This document shows positions 34,620 to 44,524 of a stretch of 64,000 bases of DNA, piece after piece. Origin of the DNA: JAPYTK01 sp964401935 (lineage in GTDB: Bacteria; Myxococcota_A; Polyangia; Polyangiales; Polyangiaceae); the NCBI GenBank assembly GCA_964401935.1, contig CAYOAL010000029.1, forward strand, positions 14,867-78,866, written 5' to 3'. The translations under genes and the position numbers were made by a program. The notes beneath the pieces were generated by a model. The model worked only from the letters and a program-made list of their open reading frames with translations. It had not been told where the DNA came from and did no database searches. How positions within the stretch are numbered: position 1 is the stretch's first letter; the number at the start of each line of letters is the position of its first letter.

Positions 34620-35624
34620 ATGCCTCGCCTTCCTCGCGCTCTCGCTCGGACGCGCTCGCTCGCGCGAAGGTGCGCGCTCGCGCCGCCGTTCGAGCTCCGC
34701 CGCGTGCTCCCCGTCGTTCTCTTGGCTGTCGTTGACGCGGGTTGTGGTCCCGCCGTTCTTGTCGAGCGTGACCGGCGCTCGCCACCCGACGAGACGGCGC
34801 CTCCAGGGCCTGCGTCCCCGCCGAAGGAGCCAAGTGAGCCGATTGAAGCGTGGCCGCACGACTGCGCGGACACGGGGATCCACGTCGAAGGTCTGGTGTT
34901 CGACCGCGCGTGCCCCTCGGACACGCTCGCGCTCGCCCACTACGACGGCGCGGTGGTCGCGTTCAACGATGGGTGGAGGGCGGACATCCGAGCGTGCGCC
35001 GACGACGCGGCGTCGTCCATCAGCCTCGAGCCGTGGGAGCTCACGGGCGAGCGACAGGTGTTGAACGCGGGCTCGCTCCGCCTTGGCCCCGACCTCGAGT
35101 ACGAGCTGACCCATGGCGAGCTTCACACGATCGTGTTTCATGGCGCCGGCGAGGTGGTGGAGGCCCGGTTCGACGCGCACTTCGTGACCGCGGACGGGAG
35201 CTCCGCGGTGACCGTCGCCGGCGGGACGGTGCGCGCGTGCGTGCTGCCACGCTACGCCTCTCCATGGGACGAGGGCCTCGGGGAATGCGGCGCCACTCTC
35301 CCATGCCCGGACGTCGAGCTCCCGTGCAACGACCAGGTGTGCGAGCGCGACCGCTGCGTGATCGTCCCCAGCCCCGAAGCGGTCGGCGCGCCGCTGCCCG
35401 AGCAACTCCAGCGCTCCGGCGACTGCCATCGCTTGGTTTGCGGCGAGCACGGCGCGATCGAGCTCGAGCACGCCCCCGAGGACCTTCCCGACGACGGCAA
35501 CCCCTGCACCATCGGCTGGTGCCACCCCGATGGGTTCACTGGGAGCGACGCCGCTCCTGCCGGTGCGCCTTGCGCCGACGGCAGAGGCGCGTGCGGCGAC
35601 GACGGCGCGTGCGTCGTGCCGTGA
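34620..35624 (+). CDS. hypothetical Cys-rich lipoprotein
   Basis: 334 residues. After an Arg-rich N-terminus a hydrophobic stretch ends in 'LLAVVDAGC', a probable lipobox. A Pro-rich linker leads to a middle beta-rich domain and a C-terminal Cys-rich region ('CPDVELPCNDQVCERDRC', 'CHRLVCGEHG', 'CTIGWCHPDG', 'CADGRGACGDDGACV') that resembles the repetitive disulfide domains of Myxococcota surface lipoproteins. No catalytic motif is visible. The start could be later, since the first 30 residues are of low complexity. Confidence 0.7.
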   Translation: MPRLPRALARTRSLARRCALAPPFELRRVLPVVLLAVVDAGCGPAVLVERDRRSPPDETAPPGPASPPKEPSEPIEAWPHDCADTGIHVEGLVFDRACPSDTLALAHYDGAVVAFNDGWRADIRACADDAASSISLEPWELTGERQVLNAGSLRLGPDLEYELTHGELHTIVFHGAGEVVEARFDAHFVTADGSSAVTVAGGTVRACVLPRYASPWDEGLGECGATLPCPDVELPCNDQVCERDRCVIVPSPEAVGAPLPEQLQRSGDCHRLVCGEHGAIELEHAPEDLPDDGNPCTIGWCHPDGFTGSDAAPAGAPCADGRGACGDDGACVVP

Positions 35625-35668
35625 CGCGGATCGGGCGACCGCAGCGTTCGCGAGCGCCGCGGTAGGCG

Positions 35669-38218
35669 TCAGCGAGCCAGCGCCGGGTCGCTCGGAGACA
35701 AAGGCAACACGACGGTGAACACGCTGCCGTGGCCCCACGCGCTCTCGACGTGAATGCACCCGCCGAGCAAGCTCGCGAGCCGCTCGCAGATCGCCAAGCC
35801 GAGACCGGTGCCCTCGTGCCGACGCTGGAGCCCCGCGTCGAGCTGTCGGAAGGGGAGAAACGCCACCGCGATGTCCTCCGGTCTCATGCCGATGCCCGTG
35901 TCGGCCACGCGAATCCGTGCGCGGCGGCGGACGTTCGGCGCCCCCGACGGATCGGGCTCGTCCACCACGTCGGCGGTGAGCGTCACCGCGCCGCGCTCGG
36001 TGAACTTGATCGCGTTGTTCAGGAGGTTGAGCAGGATCTGCTCCACCCGCCGACGGTCGCTCTCGATGGGCGCGTCGAGCCCGCGCCGCTCCACGTGCAA
36101 GGCCAGGCCCTTCTTGTCGGCCATGGGCCTCACCGACGCGACGACGTGATCGATGGCCGCGCCGAGCTCGAAGGGCGCGCACCGCGTCTCGAGCTGCCCG
36201 GCCTCGATCTTCGAGATGTCGAGCACGTCGTTGATGAGGTCCAACAGGTGCCGCGCGCTCCCATGCACCATGCCGAGCTGCCTGACCTGTTCGTCGGTGA
36301 GGGGTCCCGCCATGCCCTTGAGCACGATCCCGGTGAACCCAAGCACCGAGTTCAACGGCGTTCGGAGCTCGTGCGACATGGTGGCGAGGAACGCCGACTT
36401 GACGCGATCCGCCGCCTCCGCGCGCGCACGCGCCGCGTCGAGGTCGCGGGTGCGCTCGGCCACCTTGCGCTCGAGGCTCTCGTTGAGCTCGCGCAGCGCC
36501 CGCTCTGCGAGCTTGCGCTCGGTGATGTCCATGGAGAGCACGAAGATCCCTTCCGGGACGGGCTGAACTCTCACGTCGAACCACCCCGACGAGCCATCGG
36601 AGAAACTGAACGCCACTTCGTCGCGCACAAAGACGCGCTCCTCGAGCGAGCGCGAGAGGAGCGCGAACACCTCCGTCGCCTCGATGCCCGGCCACGCTTC
36701 GGGCATCGTCCGGCCCAACAGCTCGTCGTTGGGCCGGCGATTTTGCAGCGCCGCGGCGGGGTTGAGATACAGATAGCGGAGCTCGAAATCGAGGAGCTGA
36801 CAGCCCTCGAGGATGGTGTCGAGCGTGGTGCGGTAGCGCTCCTCGCTGCCCCGTAACGCGTCTTCGGCGCGCCGACGCTCGGCGATGTCGACGCCTACCC
36901 CCACCAGACACGGCGCCCCATCGAGCATGACGCGGCGACCGGTGAAGAAGTAGGGAGTGGTGGTGCCATCCTTGGCGAGGAGCGGCGCCTCCACCGTCGC
37001 CTCGCCATGCTCGAACACGGCCGCGATCTTCTGCTGAATGAGCGGCTTGTCCTCGGGGCGGTAGAAGTCGAGCGGGTGCATTCGCGCGATCTCCGCCGCC
37101 GTGTAGCCCGATACGCGCTCGAAGTTGCGATTCCACCGGAGGAACCGCCCGGTCTCGTCGTAGTGATAGAGGATCCCCGGCATCGCCTCGATGAGGCCGC
37201 TGGCAAATCGTTGCTCGCTCGCGGCGACCGCCTCGGCGGCCCTGCGCTCGGTGATGTCGCGCAGGATCATCGAGCCACCCACGACGCGCGCGCTGCCCGC
37301 CGCCTCAGCTGGACCCCAGATCGGCGACACGGTGATGGCGACGGGCAACCGCGCCCCGTCCTTTCTCACGCGGAGGGTCTCGAGCTGCGCGACGCGCGCG
37401 CCGCCGCGGATCCGTTCGAGGATCGTCCGTGCTTCGTCGGCCAGCTCGGGCGGGATCACGGCGCCGATGGAGTGGCCGACGATCTCGTCCGCGCTCCAGC
37501 CGAAGACGCGCTCTGCGGCCGGGTTCCAGCTGGTGACCGTGCCGTCGAGAGACGTGCTGAGGATGGCGTCGTCGGCACCATCCACGATGGCGACCAGCTG
37601 CTCGACCCTCGCCTCCGCCTGCCGGCGGGCCTCCTCTTTGGCCATGTAGTCGAGGCCGAAGGAGATGTCGGCCGCAGCCTCGACGAGGAGCGAGATCTCC
37701 TCGTCGCGAAAGAAGCCCGCCCGGTCGGCGTAGACGCTGAGCGTCCCCCGCACGCGGCCGCCCTCGTGGATGGGAAGCGCCGCCGACGCGCCGAACCCTC
37801 GCCGCTCGAGCTCTCCCCGCCACGGGACGCTGGCTGGATCCGAGAAGAGGTCGTTGCAGATGTAGGGTCGGTCCTCTCGGAACGCGGTGCCGGAAGGTCC
37901 GTGGCCCTCCGGCCGGTCGTCCGTGTACACCTCGACGCGGTCGAGGTAGCCGCTCGTGTCGCCCGCGCTGGCCACGACCACGAGCTCGTGCGTCGCCTCG
38001 TTGCACCACCCGATCCAAGCCATGAGCAAGCCGCCATGGCCGATGAGGACATCACACACTCTGGTGAACAGCTCCTCGCGCGTGTGGTGGCGCACGCTGG
38101 CGCGGTTGATCTGCCCAAGCGCGACGTAGAGGCGCCTCAAACGCTCGAGCTCGTGGCCGTGAGGCGCGCCCAGCAGGGCTCCCCCCTCGGCCTGGATCGT
38201 CCCTCCTGTCTGGCTCAC
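35669..38218 (-). CDS. GAF-PAS-PAS-PAS hybrid-type sensor histidine kinase
   Basis: 849 residues from GTG 38218. Order of domains: GAF (about 20-180, 'REELFTRVCDVLIGHGGLLMAWIGW' to 'RGTLSVYADRAGFFRDEE'), PAS 1 ('VDGADDAILSTSLDGTVTSWNPAAERVFG'), PAS 2 ('MPGILYHYDETGRFLRWNRNFERVSGYTA'), PAS 3 ('LLDFELRYLYLNPAAALQN'), coiled linker, HisKA ('FLATMSHELRTPLNSVLGF') and HATPase ('LLNLLNNAIKFTERG', 'VADTGIGMRPED', 'HEGTGLGLAICERLASLLGG'). No membrane segment is seen, so it senses cytoplasmic signals, probably redox or small ligands. It is coupled to PilZ: one base separates the PilZ stop from the GTG. Confidence 0.92.
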   Translation of the reverse strand: MSQTGGTIQAEGGALLGAPHGHELERLRRLYVALGQINRASVRHHTREELFTRVCDVLIGHGGLLMAWIGWCNEATHELVVVASAGDTSGYLDRVEVYTDDRPEGHGPSGTAFREDRPYICNDLFSDPASVPWRGELERRGFGASAALPIHEGGRVRGTLSVYADRAGFFRDEEISLLVEAAADISFGLDYMAKEEARRQAEARVEQLVAIVDGADDAILSTSLDGTVTSWNPAAERVFGWSADEIVGHSIGAVIPPELADEARTILERIRGGARVAQLETLRVRKDGARLPVAITVSPIWGPAEAAGSARVVGGSMILRDITERRAAEAVAASEQRFASGLIEAMPGILYHYDETGRFLRWNRNFERVSGYTAAEIARMHPLDFYRPEDKPLIQQKIAAVFEHGEATVEAPLLAKDGTTTPYFFTGRRVMLDGAPCLVGVGVDIAERRRAEDALRGSEERYRTTLDTILEGCQLLDFELRYLYLNPAAALQNRRPNDELLGRTMPEAWPGIEATEVFALLSRSLEERVFVRDEVAFSFSDGSSGWFDVRVQPVPEGIFVLSMDITERKLAERALRELNESLERKVAERTRDLDAARARAEAADRVKSAFLATMSHELRTPLNSVLGFTGIVLKGMAGPLTDEQVRQLGMVHGSARHLLDLINDVLDISKIEAGQLETRCAPFELGAAIDHVVASVRPMADKKGLALHVERRGLDAPIESDRRRVEQILLNLLNNAIKFTERGAVTLTADVVDEPDPSGAPNVRRRARIRVADTGIGMRPEDIAVAFLPFRQLDAGLQRRHEGTGLGLAICERLASLLGGCIHVESAWGHGSVFTVVLPLSPSDPALAR

Positions 38219-38219
38219 C

Positions 38220-38609
38220 TCAGTTCCGATTGAGATCGGTGGGGTCGCCACGCAGATAGGCGATGGTGCGGATCGCCGACACGAGACGCTCGCGCTCTTC
38301 GCGCTGCAGATCGATGAACATGATCCCCATCCCTGGGTTGAGGTTGTCACCGAACACGGTCAACCGGTTGAGCCAGTGCACCCTGCCCTTCATCGTGAAC
38401 GGTGCGTCGGGTGGGCGCGGCGTGAAGCTGAGGGTGAGGACGGTACCCACCGGCATCGGATCGTTGGTGCGCACGAAGATCCCCATCTCGGAGATGTTCG
38501 TGATCGAGGCGAACAGGAAGGTCTCCTCCGTCTCGCAGTCCACGTCCCAGCACACGTCCGCTCGGTGGGTTGCGCGTTGGTCCGTCTGCGGCGGTTCGGA
38601 CCCAGCCAT
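38220..38609 (-). CDS. PilZ-domain c-di-GMP receptor
   Basis: 129 residues. The c-di-GMP binding signatures are present: RxxxR as R12-A-T-H-R16 and (D/N)xSxxG as N38-I-S-E-M-G43. The end 'FGDNLNPGMGIMFIDLQ' is the myxobacterial PilZ type. The protein is expected to change shape on binding c-di-GMP and control a partner. The multi-PAS kinase gene follows after one base, so the two are probably co-regulated and may work together. Confidence 0.9.
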   Translation of the reverse strand: MAGSEPPQTDQRATHRADVCWDVDCETEETFLFASITNISEMGIFVRTNDPMPVGTVLTLSFTPRPPDAPFTMKGRVHWLNRLTVFGDNLNPGMGIMFIDLQREERERLVSAIRTIAYLRGDPTDLNRN

Positions 38610-38718
38610 CGATCAAGACCTATCGCTGTTCCCCACCGGCGTCGAGCGCGAACGCGAACGCAGACGCCCGCTGTCCGCGCGTGACGTCTACGTCGCGCCA
38701 TAGCCTCGGCGGAGCGCG

Positions 38719-41307
38719 TCAGCGCACCTCGAGAACACCCCCGCGCAAGCGGTCTTCGTGGTGCCGTCCGCGCGTCACCGGCATCCGCTCGCGATGGATG
38801 AAGTAGCCGAAGTAGACGGCGTAGGGCCCCGGGGGGAAGTGGCGCTCGAGCGCGAACCGATGCTCGTCCACGATGTGATCGCCCACACGCCAGAAGGTGG
38901 TGGGGTACAGGCCGCCGAGCAGATCGTGATCGCCGTTGTGGCGGCGACCGGCGGCCTCGACGTGGAGGAACGCGCGCCACGAGCGACCGAGGCGCGCCCG
39001 CACCGCGAGGTGCAAGCGCATGCGGTAGCTCCGCCCCACCTCCACCGCGTCCACGAGCGCGCCGTCGTCGTCGACAACCTCCCAGCCGAGCACGTCGAGC
39101 GCGTCGCCGAACCGGGCGTCGAGCGGGTGTTGGAGCGTCGCCGGTGGGCGCGAGCGCACGAACGGCTCCAGCGGGTTGTTGCTGGTCTCGCGCGGTCGAC
39201 TCGTGGCGAGAAAGATCTTGCCCGAGCCGGTGTCGACCATGGGGAGGTTCTCACTCCGCTCGTCGCGGAACAATGCGTTGAGCTCGGCCAGACGCCCTTG
39301 CCGAAACACGAGCCATCGCGTCGTGCCCGCGTCATCCACGAGAAAGCGCACCGCCTCGCGGGGGCTCGACAAGAGCGTCGTGCCGTCGCCCCCACCGTAG
39401 TAGCGGCCCATGCGCGCGTTCAGGCCGAGCAGGCCGAGCGGCTCGTGAGGACGGCGCAACGACGCGTACGCATCGAGCGCGCCTTTGGGTGACAGCTGCT
39501 CGGCCATCGCGCCGTAGTAGCCCACCGACAACACCGCCCCCGCGCCGAGGGCGGCCAACAAGATCCCCCCCGACCGCGGCGTGCCGGTGCGCTCGAAGAG
39601 CCAGCCGGCGCTGCGACGCGCAACGTCCACCAAGAGCGGGAGGGTGCAGAGGCCGAGCGGCACGAACCACCACAGGTTGAGGCCAACGTAGGCCCACGTG
39701 CGCGACATGGTGGCCACGCTCGGCCACCCGAGGCGCCGGCCGATGAGGATGGTGGCCCCCATCCCGAGCAGCCCCGCCTCGAGGACGAGGAAGCCGAAGG
39801 CGAGGTTCCCTCCCCAGATCGCGCCGAGCTCGCGGGTGATCGTCTCGTAGCGAGCGAGGCGCGCCCGTACGCGCGCGGCCAGCGGCGCGGGGAGCCCCGG
39901 CTCGGGAGCCGCGAAGGTGGCCAACGCGAGCGCCGCGAACCACGCCGTCGCGACGAGGAGCGCCGGCTCGAGCGACTCGGCGATCCCGAGCGGCAGCTCG
40001 GCGTCGGGCACGGCGAAGGCGGAGAGCCCCTTGTGGGGCATGCCCCGGAGATCTGCCACGAGCACCGCGAGCAACAAGAGCGTGCCCACCCCCACCACCG
40101 GGAGCGGGGGTCGTCGATCGAGCTCCTCGATGGCCACGCCGAGCACCGCGGCGAGCGCGGTCACGCCAACGAAGGCGGTCACCCCCGCGAACGGCGCCAG
40201 CGCGACGTGGGCGGCGTAGGCCGTGGCCGCGCCCACCACGAGCAGCGTACGCACCGCCCGGCGCCGCGGCGCCTCTCCTCGCGGCGCGTCCCCTCGCGGC
40301 GCTGCGCGGCCTGCGGGGGCGGGCACGAGCACGAGGCCGAGGGCGAAGGGCAGCAGCGCGCTCCAAGGGAACAGCCCATGGCCGAGCTCGCGAACGGCGA
40401 GATCGAAGGTGGCTTCGAGGGGGGGGCTCGGGAGCACCGCCACCCCGAGCACACGCTTCACCTCGGAGAGGTGGCGGCCGCCCTCCACGAGCGGTCGGCT
40501 CCCGAGCCACGCAGCGCCCGCCCCCCCCACGAGGGAGAGCCCCCCTATCGCCGACGGACGGAGCCGACGCCAGGCCCTCACGCCGCCGCCCACGAGGGCG
40601 AGCCACGACAGGCCCACCCCCAGAAGTGGGGCCGCCACCCCGAGGATGAGCCCGCGGCTGAGGAAGCCAGTCATCGCCCCCACCACGCCGAGCAGCGCGA
40701 AGACAGCGGCGGGACCGACGCGCTCCTCGAGGAGCGCGCCGCCGAGCCCGAAGAAGCACAGCGCGAAGGCGGCCAGCACCGCTGCTTCGCCGATCATGGT
40801 GCGCGCCTGGAGAAAAAAGGCGGGCATGGTGCAGAGCACCACCGCGGTGTAGAGCGCGGCCCGCGGCGAGACCGTGCGCGCCACGAAGCCAAACGCGGCG
40901 AGCACGCCCGCCAAACAGAAGAACGCGAGCGGCAAGCGGCCCGCGAAAGGATGCAGGCCCCACACGCGAAAGCCGGCCGCCATCGCCGTGAAGCCGAGCT
41001 CCCCACCTCGGAGATCGGAGAGCGTCGGCAGGGAGTTCTCGTCGCCAGCCACCACGAGGTTCTCGGCCCCGAACACGTGGATCGCGATCCGCCGGGCGAG
41101 CTCGGCCCGGTCGAGCTCGTGCGGATCCCAGAGGCCGCTCCCGTCGATGCCGGCGATGAGGAACAACGCGGCCACGATCACCGCCAGCGAGAGGCACCGC
41201 CAGAGGTCGGAGGGCACGAGGCGGAGTCGAGCACGCCCTCGTGGTGAGGGCCTGGCGTGCGCCGGCGCCGGGCCGTCCCCATGCCCCCGAGGGGGGTCGT
41301 CGCTCAC
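38719..41307 (-). CDS. ArnT/PMT-like membrane glycosyltransferase
   Basis: 862 residues from GTG 41307. A dozen or so hydrophobic segments span residues about 30-620, beginning 'CLSLAVIVAALFLIAG' followed by 'GLWDPHELDRAELARR', the acidic first periplasmic loop with Asp/Glu characteristic of GT-C enzymes (GT39/GT83). A large soluble C-terminal part (about 620-862) contains 'YYGGGDGTTLLSSPREAVRFL' and beta-rich sequence. It would transfer a sugar from a polyprenyl-linked donor in the periplasm, e.g. for lipid A or protein glycosylation. The substrate is not readable from the sequence. It is divergent from panE. Confidence 0.78.
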   Translation of the reverse strand: MSDDPPRGHGDGPAPAHARPSPRGRARLRLVPSDLWRCLSLAVIVAALFLIAGIDGSGLWDPHELDRAELARRIAIHVFGAENLVVAGDENSLPTLSDLRGGELGFTAMAAGFRVWGLHPFAGRLPLAFFCLAGVLAAFGFVARTVSPRAALYTAVVLCTMPAFFLQARTMIGEAAVLAAFALCFFGLGGALLEERVGPAAVFALLGVVGAMTGFLSRGLILGVAAPLLGVGLSWLALVGGGVRAWRRLRPSAIGGLSLVGGAGAAWLGSRPLVEGGRHLSEVKRVLGVAVLPSPPLEATFDLAVRELGHGLFPWSALLPFALGLVLVPAPAGRAAPRGDAPRGEAPRRRAVRTLLVVGAATAYAAHVALAPFAGVTAFVGVTALAAVLGVAIEELDRRPPLPVVGVGTLLLLAVLVADLRGMPHKGLSAFAVPDAELPLGIAESLEPALLVATAWFAALALATFAAPEPGLPAPLAARVRARLARYETITRELGAIWGGNLAFGFLVLEAGLLGMGATILIGRRLGWPSVATMSRTWAYVGLNLWWFVPLGLCTLPLLVDVARRSAGWLFERTGTPRSGGILLAALGAGAVLSVGYYGAMAEQLSPKGALDAYASLRRPHEPLGLLGLNARMGRYYGGGDGTTLLSSPREAVRFLVDDAGTTRWLVFRQGRLAELNALFRDERSENLPMVDTGSGKIFLATSRPRETSNNPLEPFVRSRPPATLQHPLDARFGDALDVLGWEVVDDDGALVDAVEVGRSYRMRLHLAVRARLGRSWRAFLHVEAAGRRHNGDHDLLGGLYPTTFWRVGDHIVDEHRFALERHFPPGPYAVYFGYFIHRERMPVTRGRHHEDRLRGGVLEVR

Positions 41308-41384
41308 GCGAGCTCCCTCGCCGACACACCCGGCCGCCAACCCATGCGACGTGTTTAGCCCACCGGACGTCGTGGTAGAAATGG

Positions 41385-42503
41385 ATGATGGGAACCACCA
41401 CCGCGCCTCGGATCCTCGTCGTCGGCTGTGGAGGGATCGGGGGCACGGTCGGCGCGGGCCTGTTGCACCAGGGCGCCGACGTGACGCTGCTCACCCGCAA
41501 CGAAGAGATCGCCGAGGCCATCAACCGGCACGGCCTGCGCACCCGCGGCGATCTCGAGCTTGGCACGGTGAAGGGACGCGCCGTCACCGCGCTCTCCAAC
41601 GGCGCCCCTCCGTTCAGCTTCGTGCTGCTCTGCACCCAACCCCCGCAGGTTGAAGAGGCCGCCCGCTCGGTGGTGGAGCACCTCGCCCCCGATGGCTTCA
41701 TGGTGGTGTTCCAGAACGGCCTGTGCGAGCCGCGCGTGGCGGCCATCGCGGGAGACCAACGCGTGATGGGTGGCGTCATCGCCTGGGGCGCATCGATGGT
41801 GGAGCCGGGCGTGTACGACCGCACCTCGAGCGGCGGCTTCGCCCTCGGACGCATGGACGGCACCACCGACGAGCGAGTGGGCGAGCTCGCGCGACTGCTC
41901 GAGGCCATCGGCCCGGTCGAGGTCACCGACAACCTCATGGGCTCGCGCTGGTCGAAGCTCGCGATCAACTGCGCCATCTCGTCGCTCGGAACCCTCGGGG
42001 GCGACCGCCTCGGCGCGCTCCTGCGCAAGCGCTACGTGCGGCGGCTCGCCCTCGAAATCATGACCGAGACGGTAGACGTCTCCCGCACCGAGGGCGTCCG
42101 GCTCCGCAAAGTGGCGGGCACGCTCGATCTGGACTGGATCGCGCTCACCGAGAGCGACCGGCGCGCAAGCCTCGGCTCGGCCAGCCTCGTGGCGAAGCAC
42201 ACCCTCCTCCTCGCGGTGGGCACGCGCTACCGCCGTCTCCGCTCTTCGATGCTCAACGCCATCGAGCGCGGGCGCCCGCCGGCGATCGACTTCCTCAACG
42301 GCGAGGTGGTGACCCGGGGGGCGGCGCGCGGCGTCCCCACCCCTATCAACGCGGCCGTACGCGACGAGGTGTGGGCCATCGCCCGCGGCGAGGTGAAGCC
42401 GAGTCACGCCACCCTCGCCGCGCTGTTTCGCCGCACCCGCGAGCTCCTGGAGCTCCCCCCCGAATCCCAGCTCGAGACCACCCCCCCGCCGCCCTCGGCC
42501 TGA
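41385..42503 (+). CDS. panE: 2-dehydropantoate 2-reductase
   Basis: 372 residues. The N-terminal nucleotide-binding fold has 'ILVVGCGGIGGTVGAGLLHQGADVTLLTR'-type glycine-rich loop (GCGGIGG), then 'VLLCTQPPQVEEAA', 'VFQNGLCEP', the ApbA/PanE catalytic Lys region 'SRWSKLAINCAISSLG' (K), and a C-terminal helical domain with 'SMLNAIERGRPPAIDFLNGEVVTRG', 'GVPTPINAAV'. The enzyme reduces ketopantoate for coenzyme A synthesis. It is a member of the ApbA/PanE family, so substrate could differ, but the key Lys, Asn and Glu-type motifs (SMLxDxxxGRxxEIDxxNG-like) are conserved, with Asn-Ala-Ile in place of the usual Gln-Asp-x. It is preceded by ATG overlap-free 77 bases. Confidence 0.8.
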   Translation: MMGTTTAPRILVVGCGGIGGTVGAGLLHQGADVTLLTRNEEIAEAINRHGLRTRGDLELGTVKGRAVTALSNGAPPFSFVLLCTQPPQVEEAARSVVEHLAPDGFMVVFQNGLCEPRVAAIAGDQRVMGGVIAWGASMVEPGVYDRTSSGGFALGRMDGTTDERVGELARLLEAIGPVEVTDNLMGSRWSKLAINCAISSLGTLGGDRLGALLRKRYVRRLALEIMTETVDVSRTEGVRLRKVAGTLDLDWIALTESDRRASLGSASLVAKHTLLLAVGTRYRRLRSSMLNAIERGRPPAIDFLNGEVVTRGAARGVPTPINAAVRDEVWAIARGEVKPSHATLAALFRRTRELLELPPESQLETTPPPPSA

Positions 42504-42518
42504 AACTCTGGCGCCGCG

Positions 42519-43799
<1,281 letters not shown>

Positions 43800-43890
43800 G
43801 GGATGCTCTCCTGTGGCGCCACCGCATCGGCGACGCCGTTTCCGTTCGATACTGTTCCGCCGCGGGCGTTTTAACTAAGCTCGGGTCCGC

Positions 43891-44520
43891 GTGGAACAGT
43901 CCATCGGCGTATTTGGACAAGACGTCCTCTTGTGGGCCTGCATGCTGCAGCAGGCCCCGGTGCGACCCCAGCCCCAGATCGTCCACCAGCACGCGAACTA
44001 CATGCTCGACGAGCTGAAGCGCTCGCGCGAGGCCCAGCAGCTCCCGGTGCAGTCGGCCGAGGACGGCATGTTCGCCATCGCAGCCCTCATCGACGAGATC
44101 GCCATGGGCCTGCCCGATCTTCGCCCCATGTGGAGCCAGTATTCGCTCCAGGCCACGCGTTTCTCCACCAACAACGCCGGCGTCGAGGTGTTCGAACGCC
44201 TCCAGCGTGTGCGCCAGGGCCCGGCCAGCGTCATCGCCACCTTCGCGACCGTGCTCGGTGTCGGTTTCATGGGCTGCTACGCGCTCCCTGGCGCCGATCA
44301 GTACGCCCTCGCCCAGCTGCGTCGGGACCTGTCGGTGCAGCTCGGTGTCGATCCAGATCGCGACTGGTCGGGCGGCTCGCTGCGGCCCACCCGCAAGGAA
44401 GACGCCGAAGACCTCGACCGCTTCGCGGTTCCGTGGTGGAAGTCGCTCTGGTTCGGCCGTACCATCGCCGTCCTCTTGTTCCTCTCGGCCACCGCTACCG
44501 CCGTGTGGATGTTCATCTGA
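43891..44520 (+). CDS. tssL: TssL/DotU-family protein (type VI secretion-like)
   Basis: 209 residues from GTG 43891. The DotU/TssL cytoplasmic domain is helical ('LDELKRSREAQQLPVQSAEDGMFAIAALIDEIAMG', a DotU-like core) and a single C-terminal membrane anchor follows ('FGRTIAVLLFLSATATAVWMF', about 186-206), as in TssL. TssL forms the inner-membrane complex with TssJ and TssM in type VI secretion. The tssM-N gene begins 4 bases after the stop. No other secretion genes are near. It is divergent from eno. Confidence 0.82.
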   Translation: MEQSIGVFGQDVLLWACMLQQAPVRPQPQIVHQHANYMLDELKRSREAQQLPVQSAEDGMFAIAALIDEIAMGLPDLRPMWSQYSLQATRFSTNNAGVEVFERLQRVRQGPASVIATFATVLGVGFMGCYALPGADQYALAQLRRDLSVQLGVDPDRDWSGGSLRPTRKEDAEDLDRFAVPWWKSLWFGRTIAVLLFLSATATAVWMFI

Positions 44521-44524
44521 AGGT

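Noticed and set aside
39332..42028. Long open frame overlapping the ArnT-like gene and panE
   Set aside because: It is out of frame with both well-supported genes and its product is low-complexity.
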